The notes: a model not told the origin generated them from the letters alone. 41,848 bases of DNA from an uncultured Bacteroidota bacterium (GCA_903953815.1 CAJBLA010000007.1:1-41848); one strand, 5' to 3'; counted from the stretch's first letter, positions 28,549 to 38,589 are shown. Made by a program: numbers and translations.

Positions 28549-30303
28549 ATGCGTATTACAAAAAACATCATTAAAGAACCCTTGATGAAGAAGCTATTAA
28601 ATGCTTCAAAATTGAATCGTATTGTTTACACCCTTTGCCTTTATTTGTTACTGTTTTTTTTATCATTGAGTAATGCATCGGCGCAGGATACTTCAAATTC
28701 AAAAAGTTGGAAGGAAAAATTAATCTCCTGGAAAATATTAAAAAAGCCATTCAATTTTTTACAATCATCCAACATAAAGCAGCCTACCGCAGAAATGTCA
28801 ATTCCTGTTGGTTTTACCGATATTGAGGAATTAATACGCGACCTTCAATTAGCCGGTAAAATAGCCCCTAATAATGCACTCACCATTCGTCCCATATATA
28901 CCAACTCAGATATTACTTACAATAAGCTATTAAATATTATTGACCCTGATATTGAAAATAACAACCAAATAGTCAATAAGCCCAATTTAAATATTGGTTT
29001 ACTTCCTATTAATTTTACACAAAAACTAACTACGCACCATCCCTATGGTTGGAATGATGGCGCTTTTAGTTTGTCAAAAGGATACCAATTTTTAATTGGC
29101 GGTGGTGTTTATTTCCAATGGCATAAATTAAAAATTCAATTACGACCTGAATTTGTAAAAACGGCCAGCGGCAATTATGAAACAAGTAATTATTGGGGTG
29201 CAGTAACGCCTAGTTTTAAAAAAATTATGCCGGGTCAGTCCAGTATTCGCTATGATTTAGGCCCTTTGACTGTGGGCGCATCCACTGAAAATATGTGGTG
29301 GGGGCCTGGTATTTATAATTCCATGTTAATGAGTAATAATGCCCCTGGATTTTTACATTATTCAATTAATAGTAATCGACCCATCAATACTTTTGCAGGA
29401 AGTTTTCAGTTTCAACTACAAGCAGGTTTTTTACAAAAAGATAGCACTCAGGGGTATGAAAATAAAAGATTATACCCTGCGATCATTAATAATGGCAAAA
29501 GATATTATAATTCCATTAATGTTTCCTACCAACCTAAGTTTTTAAAAAATGTGTATTTTGGTTTAACCCGAACCTTTCAAAACTATACCCGATTACAGTC
29601 CAGTAATAGCAATGGTTTTGTTTACAATTATGTGCCGGTATTTGTGGCCTTTTTCAAAAATACCTATAGTGATGATACTGTGAGAAGAGATCAAGTAGCA
29701 GCTGTTAGTGCCCGTTGGATTTTACCCAAGGAAAAAGCAGAAATGTATTTTGAATTTGGATTCAACGATGCCAAACAAAATTTTAGGGACCTAATGATGG
29801 ACATGGCACATTCCTCTGGCTATGTTTGGGGTTTTAAAAAATTAAAATACTTAAATGAAACTCAGTACATTAATTTTAATATAGAAATGGCGCGGCTTGC
29901 ACAAACCACCAGTTATTTACATCGCAATGCGGGCAACTGGTATGAACATGGTGGTATTAGTGAAGGGTACACCAATTTAAATCAAATTATGGGAGGCGTA
30001 AGTGGTTTTGGTAATAATATGCAAGCCCTTGCAGTGAGTTATCATTCAGGTTGGAATAAGATGGGTTTTATTTTTCAGCATATTGTACAAAACCCATATG
30101 ACTTAGTTGCTGGTATTAATGAAGTAGGAATTCGATCCATTAAATGGACCGATTACTCCTTTGGTTTACAAACCAGGTACCATTATAAAAAAATATTACT
30201 CAGTGCCAATATGGAAATAATAAAGGCTAAAAATTATATCTGGAAAAAGGACAATAATCCGACTAACCTTTTCTTTTACATAAATACTATTTATTTATGG
30301 TAA
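28549..30303 (+). CDS. Capsule assembly Wzi-family outer-membrane protein
   Basis: ORF track 28522; ATG at 28549 (MRITKNIIK) or 28585 (MKKLLNASK..., signal peptide) more plausible. ENMWWGPGIYNSMLMSNNAPGFLHYSINSNRPI motif. Confidence 0.87.
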   Translation: MRITKNIIKEPLMKKLLNASKLNRIVYTLCLYLLLFFLSLSNASAQDTSNSKSWKEKLISWKILKKPFNFLQSSNIKQPTAEMSIPVGFTDIEELIRDLQLAGKIAPNNALTIRPIYTNSDITYNKLLNIIDPDIENNNQIVNKPNLNIGLLPINFTQKLTTHHPYGWNDGAFSLSKGYQFLIGGGVYFQWHKLKIQLRPEFVKTASGNYETSNYWGAVTPSFKKIMPGQSSIRYDLGPLTVGASTENMWWGPGIYNSMLMSNNAPGFLHYSINSNRPINTFAGSFQFQLQAGFLQKDSTQGYENKRLYPAIINNGKRYYNSINVSYQPKFLKNVYFGLTRTFQNYTRLQSSNSNGFVYNYVPVFVAFFKNTYSDDTVRRDQVAAVSARWILPKEKAEMYFEFGFNDAKQNFRDLMMDMAHSSGYVWGFKKLKYLNETQYINFNIEMARLAQTTSYLHRNAGNWYEHGGISEGYTNLNQIMGGVSGFGNNMQALAVSYHSGWNKMGFIFQHIVQNPYDLVAGINEVGIRSIKWTDYSFGLQTRYHYKKILLSANMEIIKAKNYIWKKDNNPTNLFFYINTIYLW

Positions 30304-31991
30304 AAAAAATAGCCTCCCTTTTTATTTTAACTTTAGTTGGACTAGCTGGTTATACGCAGTCTGCATTAATGGATGATATTAAATTGATGAATGCCCTGCG
30401 TAATCAACAACTTTTGCATGCTTATGCATCAGACGAGGACGAGGATGATATAGATTCAACCTATTTGAATTCATTCATGATTCGCTCCACCCATGCATTT
30501 CAAAATTTAACTACCAAGCCATTATTTAAATATAAAAGCTTTAGTATCAAAAGCTTGCAATTAATGTACAATAATCAAAATAATAGTTTTTTGCCTTATG
30601 GTTCCAATGATGGTAATATGTACCCCGCGCGTGGTAAACAAGAACGCTTTAGTGCAGGTGCCAATATTAGATGGGGCATTATTGATATTAATGTACAGCC
30701 TGAATTTTTAAAACTTGAAAATATTGAGCAAGAATTTTTTAGAGGCAATGAAAGCGATCGTAACTGGTGGACAAGATACTATAAAATAGTCGCCAACAAT
30801 ATTGACGACTTTAGACAATTTGGTAAACTCCCTATTGAAACAATTTCATTGGGGCAATCAAGGGTGGGGCTTTCCACAAAAACTTGGAGTGCAGGTGTTT
30901 CCAATGAAAACATTTGGTGGGGCCCTGGTCAATTTAATAGCCTTATTTATACCAATAATGCGCCTGGTTTTTTACACGCGTATATTCAAACCAATAAGCC
31001 CATTGAAACTAGGGTTGGTAACTTTGAATTTAAATTGATTTCAGGAAAATTGGACTCCTTAAATTGGATCAACCCTGACCAAAGAATTATGTGTGCTATC
31101 TGGCCGGGTGCTATTATTCCAAAAATTAACCAGCAAAGAGTAATGCAGGCATTGACCATAAATTATAACCCCAAATGGTTCCCTAATTTATACTTGGGTT
31201 ATGCTTATTCCACACAACATTATTCTACGAATACGGATAAATACATTGAGCCTTTTTCAAAAGCAAAAACCAATAATTCCAAATATAGTATTGGGGCATT
31301 AATGATGCGCTTAAAACTTCCCAAGGAAAATGCCGAAATTTATGCCGAATTGGGACAGCCTCGCAGTTTTGCAATGCCATGGCAATTTTTTAACGACACT
31401 GCGCTAAATGGTTTTGTTTTTGGCATTAAAAAGATATACTTAGCGCGTAATAAAAAATCCTACTTTGAATTTAATTTTGAAGCAACCCAAATTCAATTAA
31501 TGGATGCCAAGGAAATTTTTGTGGATGGCGATCCTTTTGGGACCCCTAAAAACAATTCATTTTATACTAGTCCAGTTATTCGACAAGGCTATACCAATGA
31601 AGCCCAATTATTAGGCGCTTCAATTGGGCCAGGTTCCGCAAGCCAAACATTACATGTAAGTTGGAATAAGGGGCTCAGCAAAATTGGGTTAATGGTGGAA
31701 AGAGTAAACCACAACACCGACTTTTACCATGTGGTATATTTAAGCTCCTTAGGTAATTCAATGGCAGATGCTTATTATGTTGATTTAAATACAGGCGTGC
31801 AGGCACAATGGAGCCCACAAAAAAATATTCTTTTGGGTGTTTCCTATATAAATTCAAAAGCGATTAACTATAGGTGGCTTAAACGAATAGTGGATGACAA
31901 ATATGTATTTGGGGATCCTGGGGTAGGTTCGGATAAAAGTAATTCACAATTAACTTTTTCCCTTAAATTTATATTTAATGGAAGCCATTAA
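30297..31991 (+). CDS. Capsule assembly Wzi-family outer-membrane protein (second)
   Basis: 564 aa; signal peptide; ENIWWGPGQFNSLIYTNNAPGFLHAYIQTNKPIETRVG. Confidence 0.88.
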   Translation: MVKKIASLFILTLVGLAGYTQSALMDDIKLMNALRNQQLLHAYASDEDEDDIDSTYLNSFMIRSTHAFQNLTTKPLFKYKSFSIKSLQLMYNNQNNSFLPYGSNDGNMYPARGKQERFSAGANIRWGIIDINVQPEFLKLENIEQEFFRGNESDRNWWTRYYKIVANNIDDFRQFGKLPIETISLGQSRVGLSTKTWSAGVSNENIWWGPGQFNSLIYTNNAPGFLHAYIQTNKPIETRVGNFEFKLISGKLDSLNWINPDQRIMCAIWPGAIIPKINQQRVMQALTINYNPKWFPNLYLGYAYSTQHYSTNTDKYIEPFSKAKTNNSKYSIGALMMRLKLPKENAEIYAELGQPRSFAMPWQFFNDTALNGFVFGIKKIYLARNKKSYFEFNFEATQIQLMDAKEIFVDGDPFGTPKNNSFYTSPVIRQGYTNEAQLLGASIGPGSASQTLHVSWNKGLSKIGLMVERVNHNTDFYHVVYLSSLGNSMADAYYVDLNTGVQAQWSPQKNILLGVSYINSKAINYRWLKRIVDDKYVFGDPGVGSDKSNSQLTFSLKFIFNGSH

Positions 31992-33309
31992 ATCACTTTA
32001 TCTGAGGGCCTATTTTTTTATCATGGCCCTATATGTTTTTTTTAATAAGGGCATAGCTTATAGTTATTTGGTAGAGGCTTTGTGGTTGGGTGGCATTATC
32101 CTACTTATTTTAAATAGGCACAAATACATATTCATTTGGGATAAGCGCATAAAAGTTTTATTATTTTTTTTACTAATCACCCTAGTATACATTTTATGGG
32201 GTGCCAAAAACTATCCGCTAATTGACACCATTCGGGATTCATTCATTTTTGAATACGGTTGGTTTGTATTTATTTTATTTTTATACCAAGATAAACTTGC
32301 TGAAATTTGGGAAGTTTTATTTCATATTTATAAGTGGTTTCCCTTGGTCGCCCTCATTAATTTCATTTTACAATACTACTTCCCATTTTTTGACACCTTC
32401 ACAGTATTTGGTGATGTCACCCTTTTATTATACAAGTATGGTGACATGAGTGTACATTTATTAATTTGTACCATACTTATTTTATTGAATATTAATAAGC
32501 TTTCTAATAAATGGTTGCTTTTCCTAACCTTATTAATAATTTTTGATTTTTTAGTAATAGCTGCATATAGTCGCGCAGGAATGCTGGCATATATAGCAGG
32601 TATTTTTTGTTTTATTTATTTTGCTAAGGACAGCGTGATTAAAGACGCCTTAAAAAGTTTTACAAGATATATTCCATGGGCTTTGGTAATTGTGATCCCC
32701 ATTTATTTAAGTATCCAAGTACGTGAAAATTTTCAGGGACGTACAGCGGGTTTTAACCAAATTAAGGAAAACATTACTTCCTTAACCACTGATTCCGATA
32801 ATAAAATTTTAGAAGATAATTTATTATGGCGTTTTGTATGGTGGGGAAAAATTATTGACTATAGCTTTTCAAAGGAATATTTTTTACATGGAAAAGGGTT
32901 AGGGATGAGCTTAGCGCAATCCGATGATATTGTAATGACCGAAGATGATGTGCGCTCCCCACATAGTTTTCATTTATCCATTATGGCACGGTTTGGTATT
33001 CCACTATTTTTGCTTTGGCTGTATTGGTTAGTTTTAATAATTAAACCCATCTTTCAAAGAAAATTAAGCCACCAACAATTAGCCATTACTTGTATCCTTA
33101 TCGCTTTTATATTTAATGCAAGTTTTGATGTGTATTTAGAAGGCCCCATGGGCGCCTTCCCTTTTTGGACCTGGGTTGGCTTACTTTTTATGAGCGTAGG
33201 GGTCGCAGATGCTAAAGCTGCTGATAGTGCTAGCTTAGATACAGGTTCAGATACTAATAATATTACTGACACTCATCAAGCTGACTCCATTACCCAACCT
33301 AATTCCTAA
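31978..33309 (+). CDS. Wzy/O-antigen ligase-like polymerase, polytopic membrane protein
   Basis: 443 aa; about 10 or more hydrophobic segments, YSRAGMLAYIAGIF, large loop with REN..GRTAGFNQIKEN, LHGKGLGMS, SPHSFHLSIMARFG as in Wzy/WaaL-type proteins. Confidence 0.82.
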   Translation: MEAIKSLYLRAYFFIMALYVFFNKGIAYSYLVEALWLGGIILLILNRHKYIFIWDKRIKVLLFFLLITLVYILWGAKNYPLIDTIRDSFIFEYGWFVFILFLYQDKLAEIWEVLFHIYKWFPLVALINFILQYYFPFFDTFTVFGDVTLLLYKYGDMSVHLLICTILILLNINKLSNKWLLFLTLLIIFDFLVIAAYSRAGMLAYIAGIFCFIYFAKDSVIKDALKSFTRYIPWALVIVIPIYLSIQVRENFQGRTAGFNQIKENITSLTTDSDNKILEDNLLWRFVWWGKIIDYSFSKEYFLHGKGLGMSLAQSDDIVMTEDDVRSPHSFHLSIMARFGIPLFLLWLYWLVLIIKPIFQRKLSHQQLAITCILIAFIFNASFDVYLEGPMGAFPFWTWVGLLFMSVGVADAKAADSASLDTGSDTNNITDTHQADSITQPNS

Positions 33310-33311
33310 CC

Positions 33312-34070
33312 ATGCATACGAAAGTAAATATTTTAGGTATTCAGGTTAGCTCCATTACCCTTCCTACATTATTGAATGAATTTAAGGATACCATTCAATC
33401 AAATTCAAAAGCAAGTGTTTGTATTACACCGGTAAATTCAATTTTAGCCGCAAATAAAAATGCTGTTGTAAAAAATATTTACAATAACGCTACTTATACG
33501 CTTTGTGATGGCGTTCCGGTATTATGGGCTTCCAAATTTTTAGGGACCCCTATTGCGGAACGCATTACTGGATTGGACCTATTACCTGCCTTATTACCCT
33601 TTTGTTCTGAAAATAATTTTAGTTTATTTTTTTTAGGGGCTTCTCCTGGTGTAGGGCTTAGCTTAAAAGCAAAAGCAGAAGAACTTTATCCAGGTTTACA
33701 AATTAGTGGTGTTTATAGTCCGCCTTTTGCGGATAAGTTTGAACAAGCGGAAAATGATATAATGATTGGGCTCATTAATGAAGCAAAGCCGGATTTTGTT
33801 TTGGTAAGCCTAACAGCCCCAAAACAAGATATTTGGATTGCTGAAAATTTACATAAGTTAAATACTAAAATTGCGATTGGTATTGGTGGTGCTTTTGAAG
33901 TGACAGCTGGTTTAATTTCTAGGGCACCCCATTGGATGCAGGTAAATGGCCTTGAATGGCTTTATCGCTTTTTTAAGGAACCTAAGCGTATGTTTAAAAG
34001 ATATTTTATAGAAGCCCCAGTATTCATTCCTTTAATTCTGCTTCAAAAATTAAAATCCATTTTTAAATAA
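33312..34070 (+). CDS. WecG/TagA/CpsF-family glycosyltransferase (GT26)
   Basis: 252 aa; CITPVNSILAANKN, TLCDGVPVLWASKFLGTPIAERITGLDLLPALL, FFLGASPGVG, VSLTAPKQDIWIAENL, IGIGGAFEVTAGLISRAPHWMQVNGLEWLYRFFKEPKRMFKRYF. Confidence 0.95.
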   Translation: MHTKVNILGIQVSSITLPTLLNEFKDTIQSNSKASVCITPVNSILAANKNAVVKNIYNNATYTLCDGVPVLWASKFLGTPIAERITGLDLLPALLPFCSENNFSLFFLGASPGVGLSLKAKAEELYPGLQISGVYSPPFADKFEQAENDIMIGLINEAKPDFVLVSLTAPKQDIWIAENLHKLNTKIAIGIGGAFEVTAGLISRAPHWMQVNGLEWLYRFFKEPKRMFKRYFIEAPVFIPLILLQKLKSIFK

Positions 34071-34077
34071 GTCGTGG

Positions 34078-35730
34078 TTAGTTTAGCCCAAAGGAAACGC
34101 CCAATTGTATTAGGCTATTGGATACTTTTTGTCCTGTAGTATAAGTTTCATTAATTTTTTGATACACGCCCTTTACATATAAGTTATTGATTACTTCATA
34201 AGTGGCTTGTAAGTAAATATCTTTCCTGGTTTTTTCTAAGCCAAATAAAAATGCGGGTTGTGGTTCTGCCGCATATTGTTCCCAAATACTTCCCAACCCA
34301 CCTTTTCGAATACTTTGATAGCGTGCATATAATTTTAACTTAGGCAGCGGTGTATATTTTACAAACAATAATTGCCGATCCATATTCGCACCCATCCAAT
34401 CCCCTAATGAATAATCATATTGCGTATATCTTTGCGCTGGGATCAAGTTATTATATACAAATGGGTTTACCCTTGTATATTCTGCACCTATAGTTAAATA
34501 AGGTATGAAAAAATCAGTGATTGATCCGCCAATGGTATAGCCCAATTGGTTACGACTTTTGGACTTATTGAATACTTCCGTTAATCTTATTTCATCAATA
34601 AATACAGTAGTGTATAAATGGGTGTTTTTTATTTGATTCCTTGAACTTGCCTGCATAAATATTTGCCCATTAGAACCTGCATTGATTAAATAATTGCTTC
34701 GGTTATTATCATATACCTTGAAAAAGTTGATGGGTATTAAAAATCCAACATCCAATTTATCGCTATATACCATGGACTCTCCTAATGCCAAATCCAATCC
34801 TTTCATGGGTGTAACCTTAATACTATGGGTAACTAAAAATTTGGATATATACCTTACGCGCACATCTCCACTTACACCCCCTGTCCAGGTATTATAGGTT
34901 CGCATGGAATCAATTAAATTGGAATTTAACCATGCGTGCATATAGTTAAAGCTTAACCATTGGAGTGGTTTATAGTCTAATCTAAAATAAGGGAAGCTGG
35001 GTGCTTTATCCGAGGATACGATTCGTCCATTTTCACCATAGCCCCATAAAAAATTATCCTTTCCAAAATTGACAGATCCATTTTTCCAACTATAGGAAAT
35101 ATTGCCGCGCACTTCACTATAGTTTAACCTATTGTCGTTGGATAAGCCTACACGTATGATACCTGTATTGGACGTTTCAAAGGTATTAAGTTTGGTTAAA
35201 TCACCCGTCTCCGTATAATCACGGTAGTATAATTGAAACCCAATATTTTTACTTGCCCCCCATAAGCTAAATCCATTGCTTACTTGGTTTATTTTATTGC
35301 CACCATTGCTACTTACTTGTATATTCGTTACTGGATCAATATTGAATTGAAAATCCTTTGCATGTATGGCAATGGTTCGCCAACGTCCATTTTCATCTTT
35401 TTTTAATAAGTCGGCCTTGGTATTGTCCTTATTCGTTAGGCCTTCAATGGTATTGTATTCCTGTAAGTAAAAGTTTAATTCCACTCGCTCTATTTTGCTT
35501 AAGCTAGCTTCATTTTTTTGCAACTCCAATAACGCCATTAATATGGCTTGTCGGCTAATAGGTTGTATATAATCATCAATCGTCACTAAGCCTTTTTGCG
35601 CCATGCGAGAAAGATAAGGATATACCTCAGTGCGATGATTTTCAAATATATTTTGTGCAAGTACCGCTCCCTGAATTTGTAAGAAGAGTAGGCTAAATAG
35701 TAGGCCTTTTATAATTTGATTAGTACGCAT
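34078..35730 (-). CDS. Capsule assembly Wzi-family outer-membrane protein (third)
   Basis: 550 aa; signal peptide; FGKDNFLWGYGENGRIVSSDKAPSFPYFRLDYKPLQWLSFNYMHAWLNS. Confidence 0.82.
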   Translation of the reverse strand: MRTNQIIKGLLFSLLFLQIQGAVLAQNIFENHRTEVYPYLSRMAQKGLVTIDDYIQPISRQAILMALLELQKNEASLSKIERVELNFYLQEYNTIEGLTNKDNTKADLLKKDENGRWRTIAIHAKDFQFNIDPVTNIQVSSNGGNKINQVSNGFSLWGASKNIGFQLYYRDYTETGDLTKLNTFETSNTGIIRVGLSNDNRLNYSEVRGNISYSWKNGSVNFGKDNFLWGYGENGRIVSSDKAPSFPYFRLDYKPLQWLSFNYMHAWLNSNLIDSMRTYNTWTGGVSGDVRVRYISKFLVTHSIKVTPMKGLDLALGESMVYSDKLDVGFLIPINFFKVYDNNRSNYLINAGSNGQIFMQASSRNQIKNTHLYTTVFIDEIRLTEVFNKSKSRNQLGYTIGGSITDFFIPYLTIGAEYTRVNPFVYNNLIPAQRYTQYDYSLGDWMGANMDRQLLFVKYTPLPKLKLYARYQSIRKGGLGSIWEQYAAEPQPAFLFGLEKTRKDIYLQATYEVINNLYVKGVYQKINETYTTGQKVSNSLIQLGVSFGLN

Positions 35731-37126
35731 CTTGATTGCCTCTTATAAAGTTGATGATGGTTTGAATGATGATTTGGCAATCCATCCAAAAGTTCCAACG
35801 ATGTATATAAAACAAATCAAAGTCAACTCTTTTTTGCATATCCTCTGCAGTTTTGGTTTCCCCTCTGCAGCCGTTTACTTGCGCATAGCCGGTGATGCCT
35901 GGTAATACAATATGACGTAGCATATAGTTTTCAACGGTATGCATGGATTCAATATTTAAGGGTGTAGGATGTGGTCTAGGCCCTACGACCGACATATTGC
36001 CTATGAGTACATTCCAAAACTGTGGTAACTCATCAAAATTAGTACTCCTTAACATTTTTCCAATCCTGGTTACTCTTGGATCGCCTTTAAAAGCTTGTTG
36101 GTATTCACCATCATCATTTATATCCGTTGATTCGCGATACATGGTTCTAAACTTATAGCAAATAATTTTTTCATTATTCAAGCCCCATCTTTCCTGTTTA
36201 AATATGGCAGGGCCTTTGGATGTTAGTTTAATTAAAATTATAATTAAGGGCATCAACCATATTCCAAAAAAGATAAAAAACACGGATGCAATAAAAATAT
36301 CAAAGGAGCGCTTTATGATTTTATTTTCTAAACTATCCAAGGGCAAATTACCTACATTGATTACTGGCATTTGTCCAATATTATTTATGTAGATGGTTGA
36401 GTTATTGTATTGTCTTAAATCGGGTAAAATACTTACTTTAATTTTATAGTAATCACATACATCTATACATTTTTGTATTTCAGCTTGTCGGCTCGCAGGC
36501 AAAGCAATGACTACTTCATCTACAGATTGACTTTTAACTACTGATTCTATATTATCTAAATTACCGTAATATTTATAGCCTTCAATTTTGCTTTCTTGTA
36601 TATCTAAAAATCCCACACATTTATAGCCGTAATAATAAAACTGATTAATGGTTTTTAAAAAATTAAGGGCGGATGGCGTTGATCCCACTAACAATACATT
36701 ATCAAACAATTGCCCTTCCTGTAAGTAAGCATGTATCCGCTTTCTGAAAAAATACTTTACCGTCAAAGTACCTACTCCTAAAAAGATTAGAAATAACTTG
36801 ATGAATCGGACGCTGAAAATTACTTGGTTTAATCTTAAAAAAAAGATACCGGCACCGAGTATCACAGTTAATAAAACCATATGATAGCCTACCAATACAA
36901 TTTCCTCTGAAAACTTTTTAGATCGACGATCGGAATATAAATTGGAATACCTGGATACCCATAACCAACCCAAAAATGACATGCCTAAAAAAAGGATGTC
37001 TACTTTATAATATTCATTGAGGTCTGTAAAAAATAAGGATAGCTGATAGCAAATTACAATAAGTGCAAAGTCAATTAAATACCTACCGATTTGCTGAATG
37101 AGCACTTTTCTTTTCATACGAAACAA
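35720..37126 (-). CDS. Exopolysaccharide polyprenyl glycosylphosphotransferase (WcaJ/WbaP-like)
   Basis: 468 aa; N-terminal TMs, KRSFDIFIASVFFIFFGIWLMPLIIILIKLTSKGPAIFKQERWGLNNEKIICYKFRTM, STNFDELPQFWNVLIGNMSVVGPRPH, PGITGYAQVNGCRGET. Confidence 0.96.
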   Translation of the reverse strand: MFRMKRKVLIQQIGRYLIDFALIVICYQLSLFFTDLNEYYKVDILFLGMSFLGWLWVSRYSNLYSDRRSKKFSEEIVLVGYHMVLLTVILGAGIFFLRLNQVIFSVRFIKLFLIFLGVGTLTVKYFFRKRIHAYLQEGQLFDNVLLVGSTPSALNFLKTINQFYYYGYKCVGFLDIQESKIEGYKYYGNLDNIESVVKSQSVDEVVIALPASRQAEIQKCIDVCDYYKIKVSILPDLRQYNNSTIYINNIGQMPVINVGNLPLDSLENKIIKRSFDIFIASVFFIFFGIWLMPLIIILIKLTSKGPAIFKQERWGLNNEKIICYKFRTMYRESTDINDDGEYQQAFKGDPRVTRIGKMLRSTNFDELPQFWNVLIGNMSVVGPRPHPTPLNIESMHTVENYMLRHIVLPGITGYAQVNGCRGETKTAEDMQKRVDFDLFYIHRWNFWMDCQIIIQTIINFIRGNQDAY

Positions 37127-37163
37127 ACTATGTTCAATTTATAAACTCGGGGGAGAAATTACT

Positions 37164-37171
37164 CAAATATA
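37164..37171 (-). promoter_or_regulatory. Candidate Bacteroidota -7 promoter element (TATATTTG) upstream of the glycosylphosphotransferase
   Basis: Minus-strand exact TAnnTTTG, about 40 nt upstream of the start codon; no well-spaced -33 box seen. Confidence 0.45.
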
Positions 37172-37301
37172 GCCCAAAATGTATTTAAAAATAGCTTACA
37201 ACTAATTAGTTATAGGCATTTTATGAAAAATTAACCTATTTGATGATTTTGCTTGATTTTTAGGGGTTTATGGTAATTTTTAGCAGTTTTTTACCCCTTT
37301 C

Positions 37302-37343
37302 CTACTCCACCACCCCGTCTGTTATCACTACATCGCTTAGAGC
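37302..37343. repeat. Imperfect direct repeat, copy A (duplicated 3' end of OB-fold gene)
   Basis: CTACTCCACCACCCCGTCTGTTATCACTACATCGCTTAGAGC matches 38149-38190 at 39 of 42 positions. Confidence 0.85.
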
Positions 37344-37511
37344 CAGCGATTTCTCAACTTATACGAGTCATATATAAACATATTCATTTGTACCCCAAAA
37401 GCCGCTGGTAAATACTTAATAATCAAATGTCTCAGACTTGTACATTACAAATTGATATTAGTAAATCAAACAAAATTAAAAAGCTGGCTAAATTATCTCT
37501 AAATTTGATTA

Positions 37512-37745
37512 ATGAACACCATTCAAGTGAACATATTGAACCCTAAAGCTGACATTATTTTAAAAGATATGGAAAAGCAGAATTTGATATCCATTAAAAG
37601 GACTTCAGATAAAAACTTACGGTCTGTATTAAATAACCTTCGTTCAAATGCAAAAACCGCTCCTTCATTAAAAGAAATTACAAAAGAAGTTGAGTTGGTT
37701 AGAACAAAGCGTTATGTCATTAAAAATAAAAAGGATAATCATTGA
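37512..37745 (+). CDS. Putative antitoxin of PIN-domain toxin-antitoxin module
   Basis: 77 aa small protein immediately upstream of and overlapping a PIN-domain gene; context-based. Confidence 0.65.
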   Translation: MNTIQVNILNPKADIILKDMEKQNLISIKRTSDKNLRSVLNNLRSNAKTAPSLKEITKEVELVRTKRYVIKNKKDNH

Positions 37746-38130
37746 TACTAATCTTTGGATTAGTTTTTTAATAACAAATGATTTCAATAAACTAGATCAA
37801 TTTCTTGATTCAGACAAATACCAGATTGTATTTAGTGAAGAATTGTTTAACGAATTTTTAGAGGTAGTACACAGGGAAAAGTTCAATCGCTATTTCAATG
37901 ATTTGAATATTAAATATTTAATTGAAACAATAAATGATAAGGTTTTGTTTGTAAATGTCTTTTCAGTTGTTGATGTATGTAGAGATGTTAAAGATAATTT
38001 TTTATTATCTCTCGCTATAGACGGCGACGTTGACTATTTAATTACTGGAGATAATGATTTATTATCATTAAAGCATTTTCAAAAGACTTCAATAATCACT
38101 ATTAATGATTTTTTTCAAACTCCTCATTAA
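37714..38130 (+). CDS. PIN-domain toxin/RNase (COG1569-like)
   Basis: ORF track begins at TTG 37690; ATG 37714: MSLKIKRIIIDTNLWISFLI...FSEELFNEFLEVVHREKF...DVCRDVKDNFLLSLAIDGDVDYLITGDNDLLSL; acidic PIN residues present. Confidence 0.88.
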   Translation: MSLKIKRIIIDTNLWISFLITNDFNKLDQFLDSDKYQIVFSEELFNEFLEVVHREKFNRYFNDLNIKYLIETINDKVLFVNVFSVVDVCRDVKDNFLLSLAIDGDVDYLITGDNDLLSLKHFQKTSIITINDFFQTPH

Positions 38131-38148
38131 AAAATTCTGAAATCATTA

Positions 38149-38190
38149 CTACTCCACCACCCCGTCTGTAATTACTACATCGCTTAAAGC
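38149..38190. repeat. Imperfect direct repeat, copy B (native 3' end of OB-fold gene)
   Basis: Begins exactly at the stop codon of the 38149-38565 gene; 39/42 match to 37302-37343. Confidence 0.85.
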
Positions 38191-38565
38191 GCCGGTACAT
38201 AAGCCTTTGATGGTGATGGATTCACCCACTTTTTGAGTAATGGGTGCGGTGCTGATCATGGTGACGGATACATTGGAAAATGAATCGCTTCGGCCAATGA
38301 CTAAGGTTGTTTTTCCTTCCTGATTTTTATCGATACTCAAAATTACCCCGGTTACTACTACCGCTTTATTTAAATATAAGCTATTCGCTAATTTTTCATC
38401 GGCTTGGTACTTGGCAACTAATGAATCAGCGGTAATTACAATGCCAGTTTCAGATTGAACTTGTCTACGATGTTGACTTGAATATACAAATACGTAATAG
38501 TAAATACCAAAAGCAATAGCAGCGATCAAAGCAATCGCAATAATTATTTTATTTTTTGTAGACAT
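38149..38565 (-). CDS. Membrane-anchored OB-fold (tRNA_anti-like) protein
   Basis: 138 aa; single N-terminal TM; DSLVAKYQADEKLANSLYLNKAVVVTGVILSIDKNQEGKTTLVIG...ITIKGLCTGALSDVVITDGVVE, typical of small Bacteroidota OB-fold proteins. Confidence 0.7.
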   Translation of the reverse strand: MSTKNKIIIAIALIAAIAFGIYYYVFVYSSQHRRQVQSETGIVITADSLVAKYQADEKLANSLYLNKAVVVTGVILSIDKNQEGKTTLVIGRSDSFSNVSVTMISTAPITQKVGESITIKGLCTGALSDVVITDGVVE

Positions 38566-38589
38566 AGCATTCGGATTTTAATCACCCTA

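Noticed and set aside
37344-37408. CCAGCG...CGCTGG inverted repeat next to repeat copy A
   Set aside because: Only 6-bp arms about 54 nt apart; expected by chance in a region this size.
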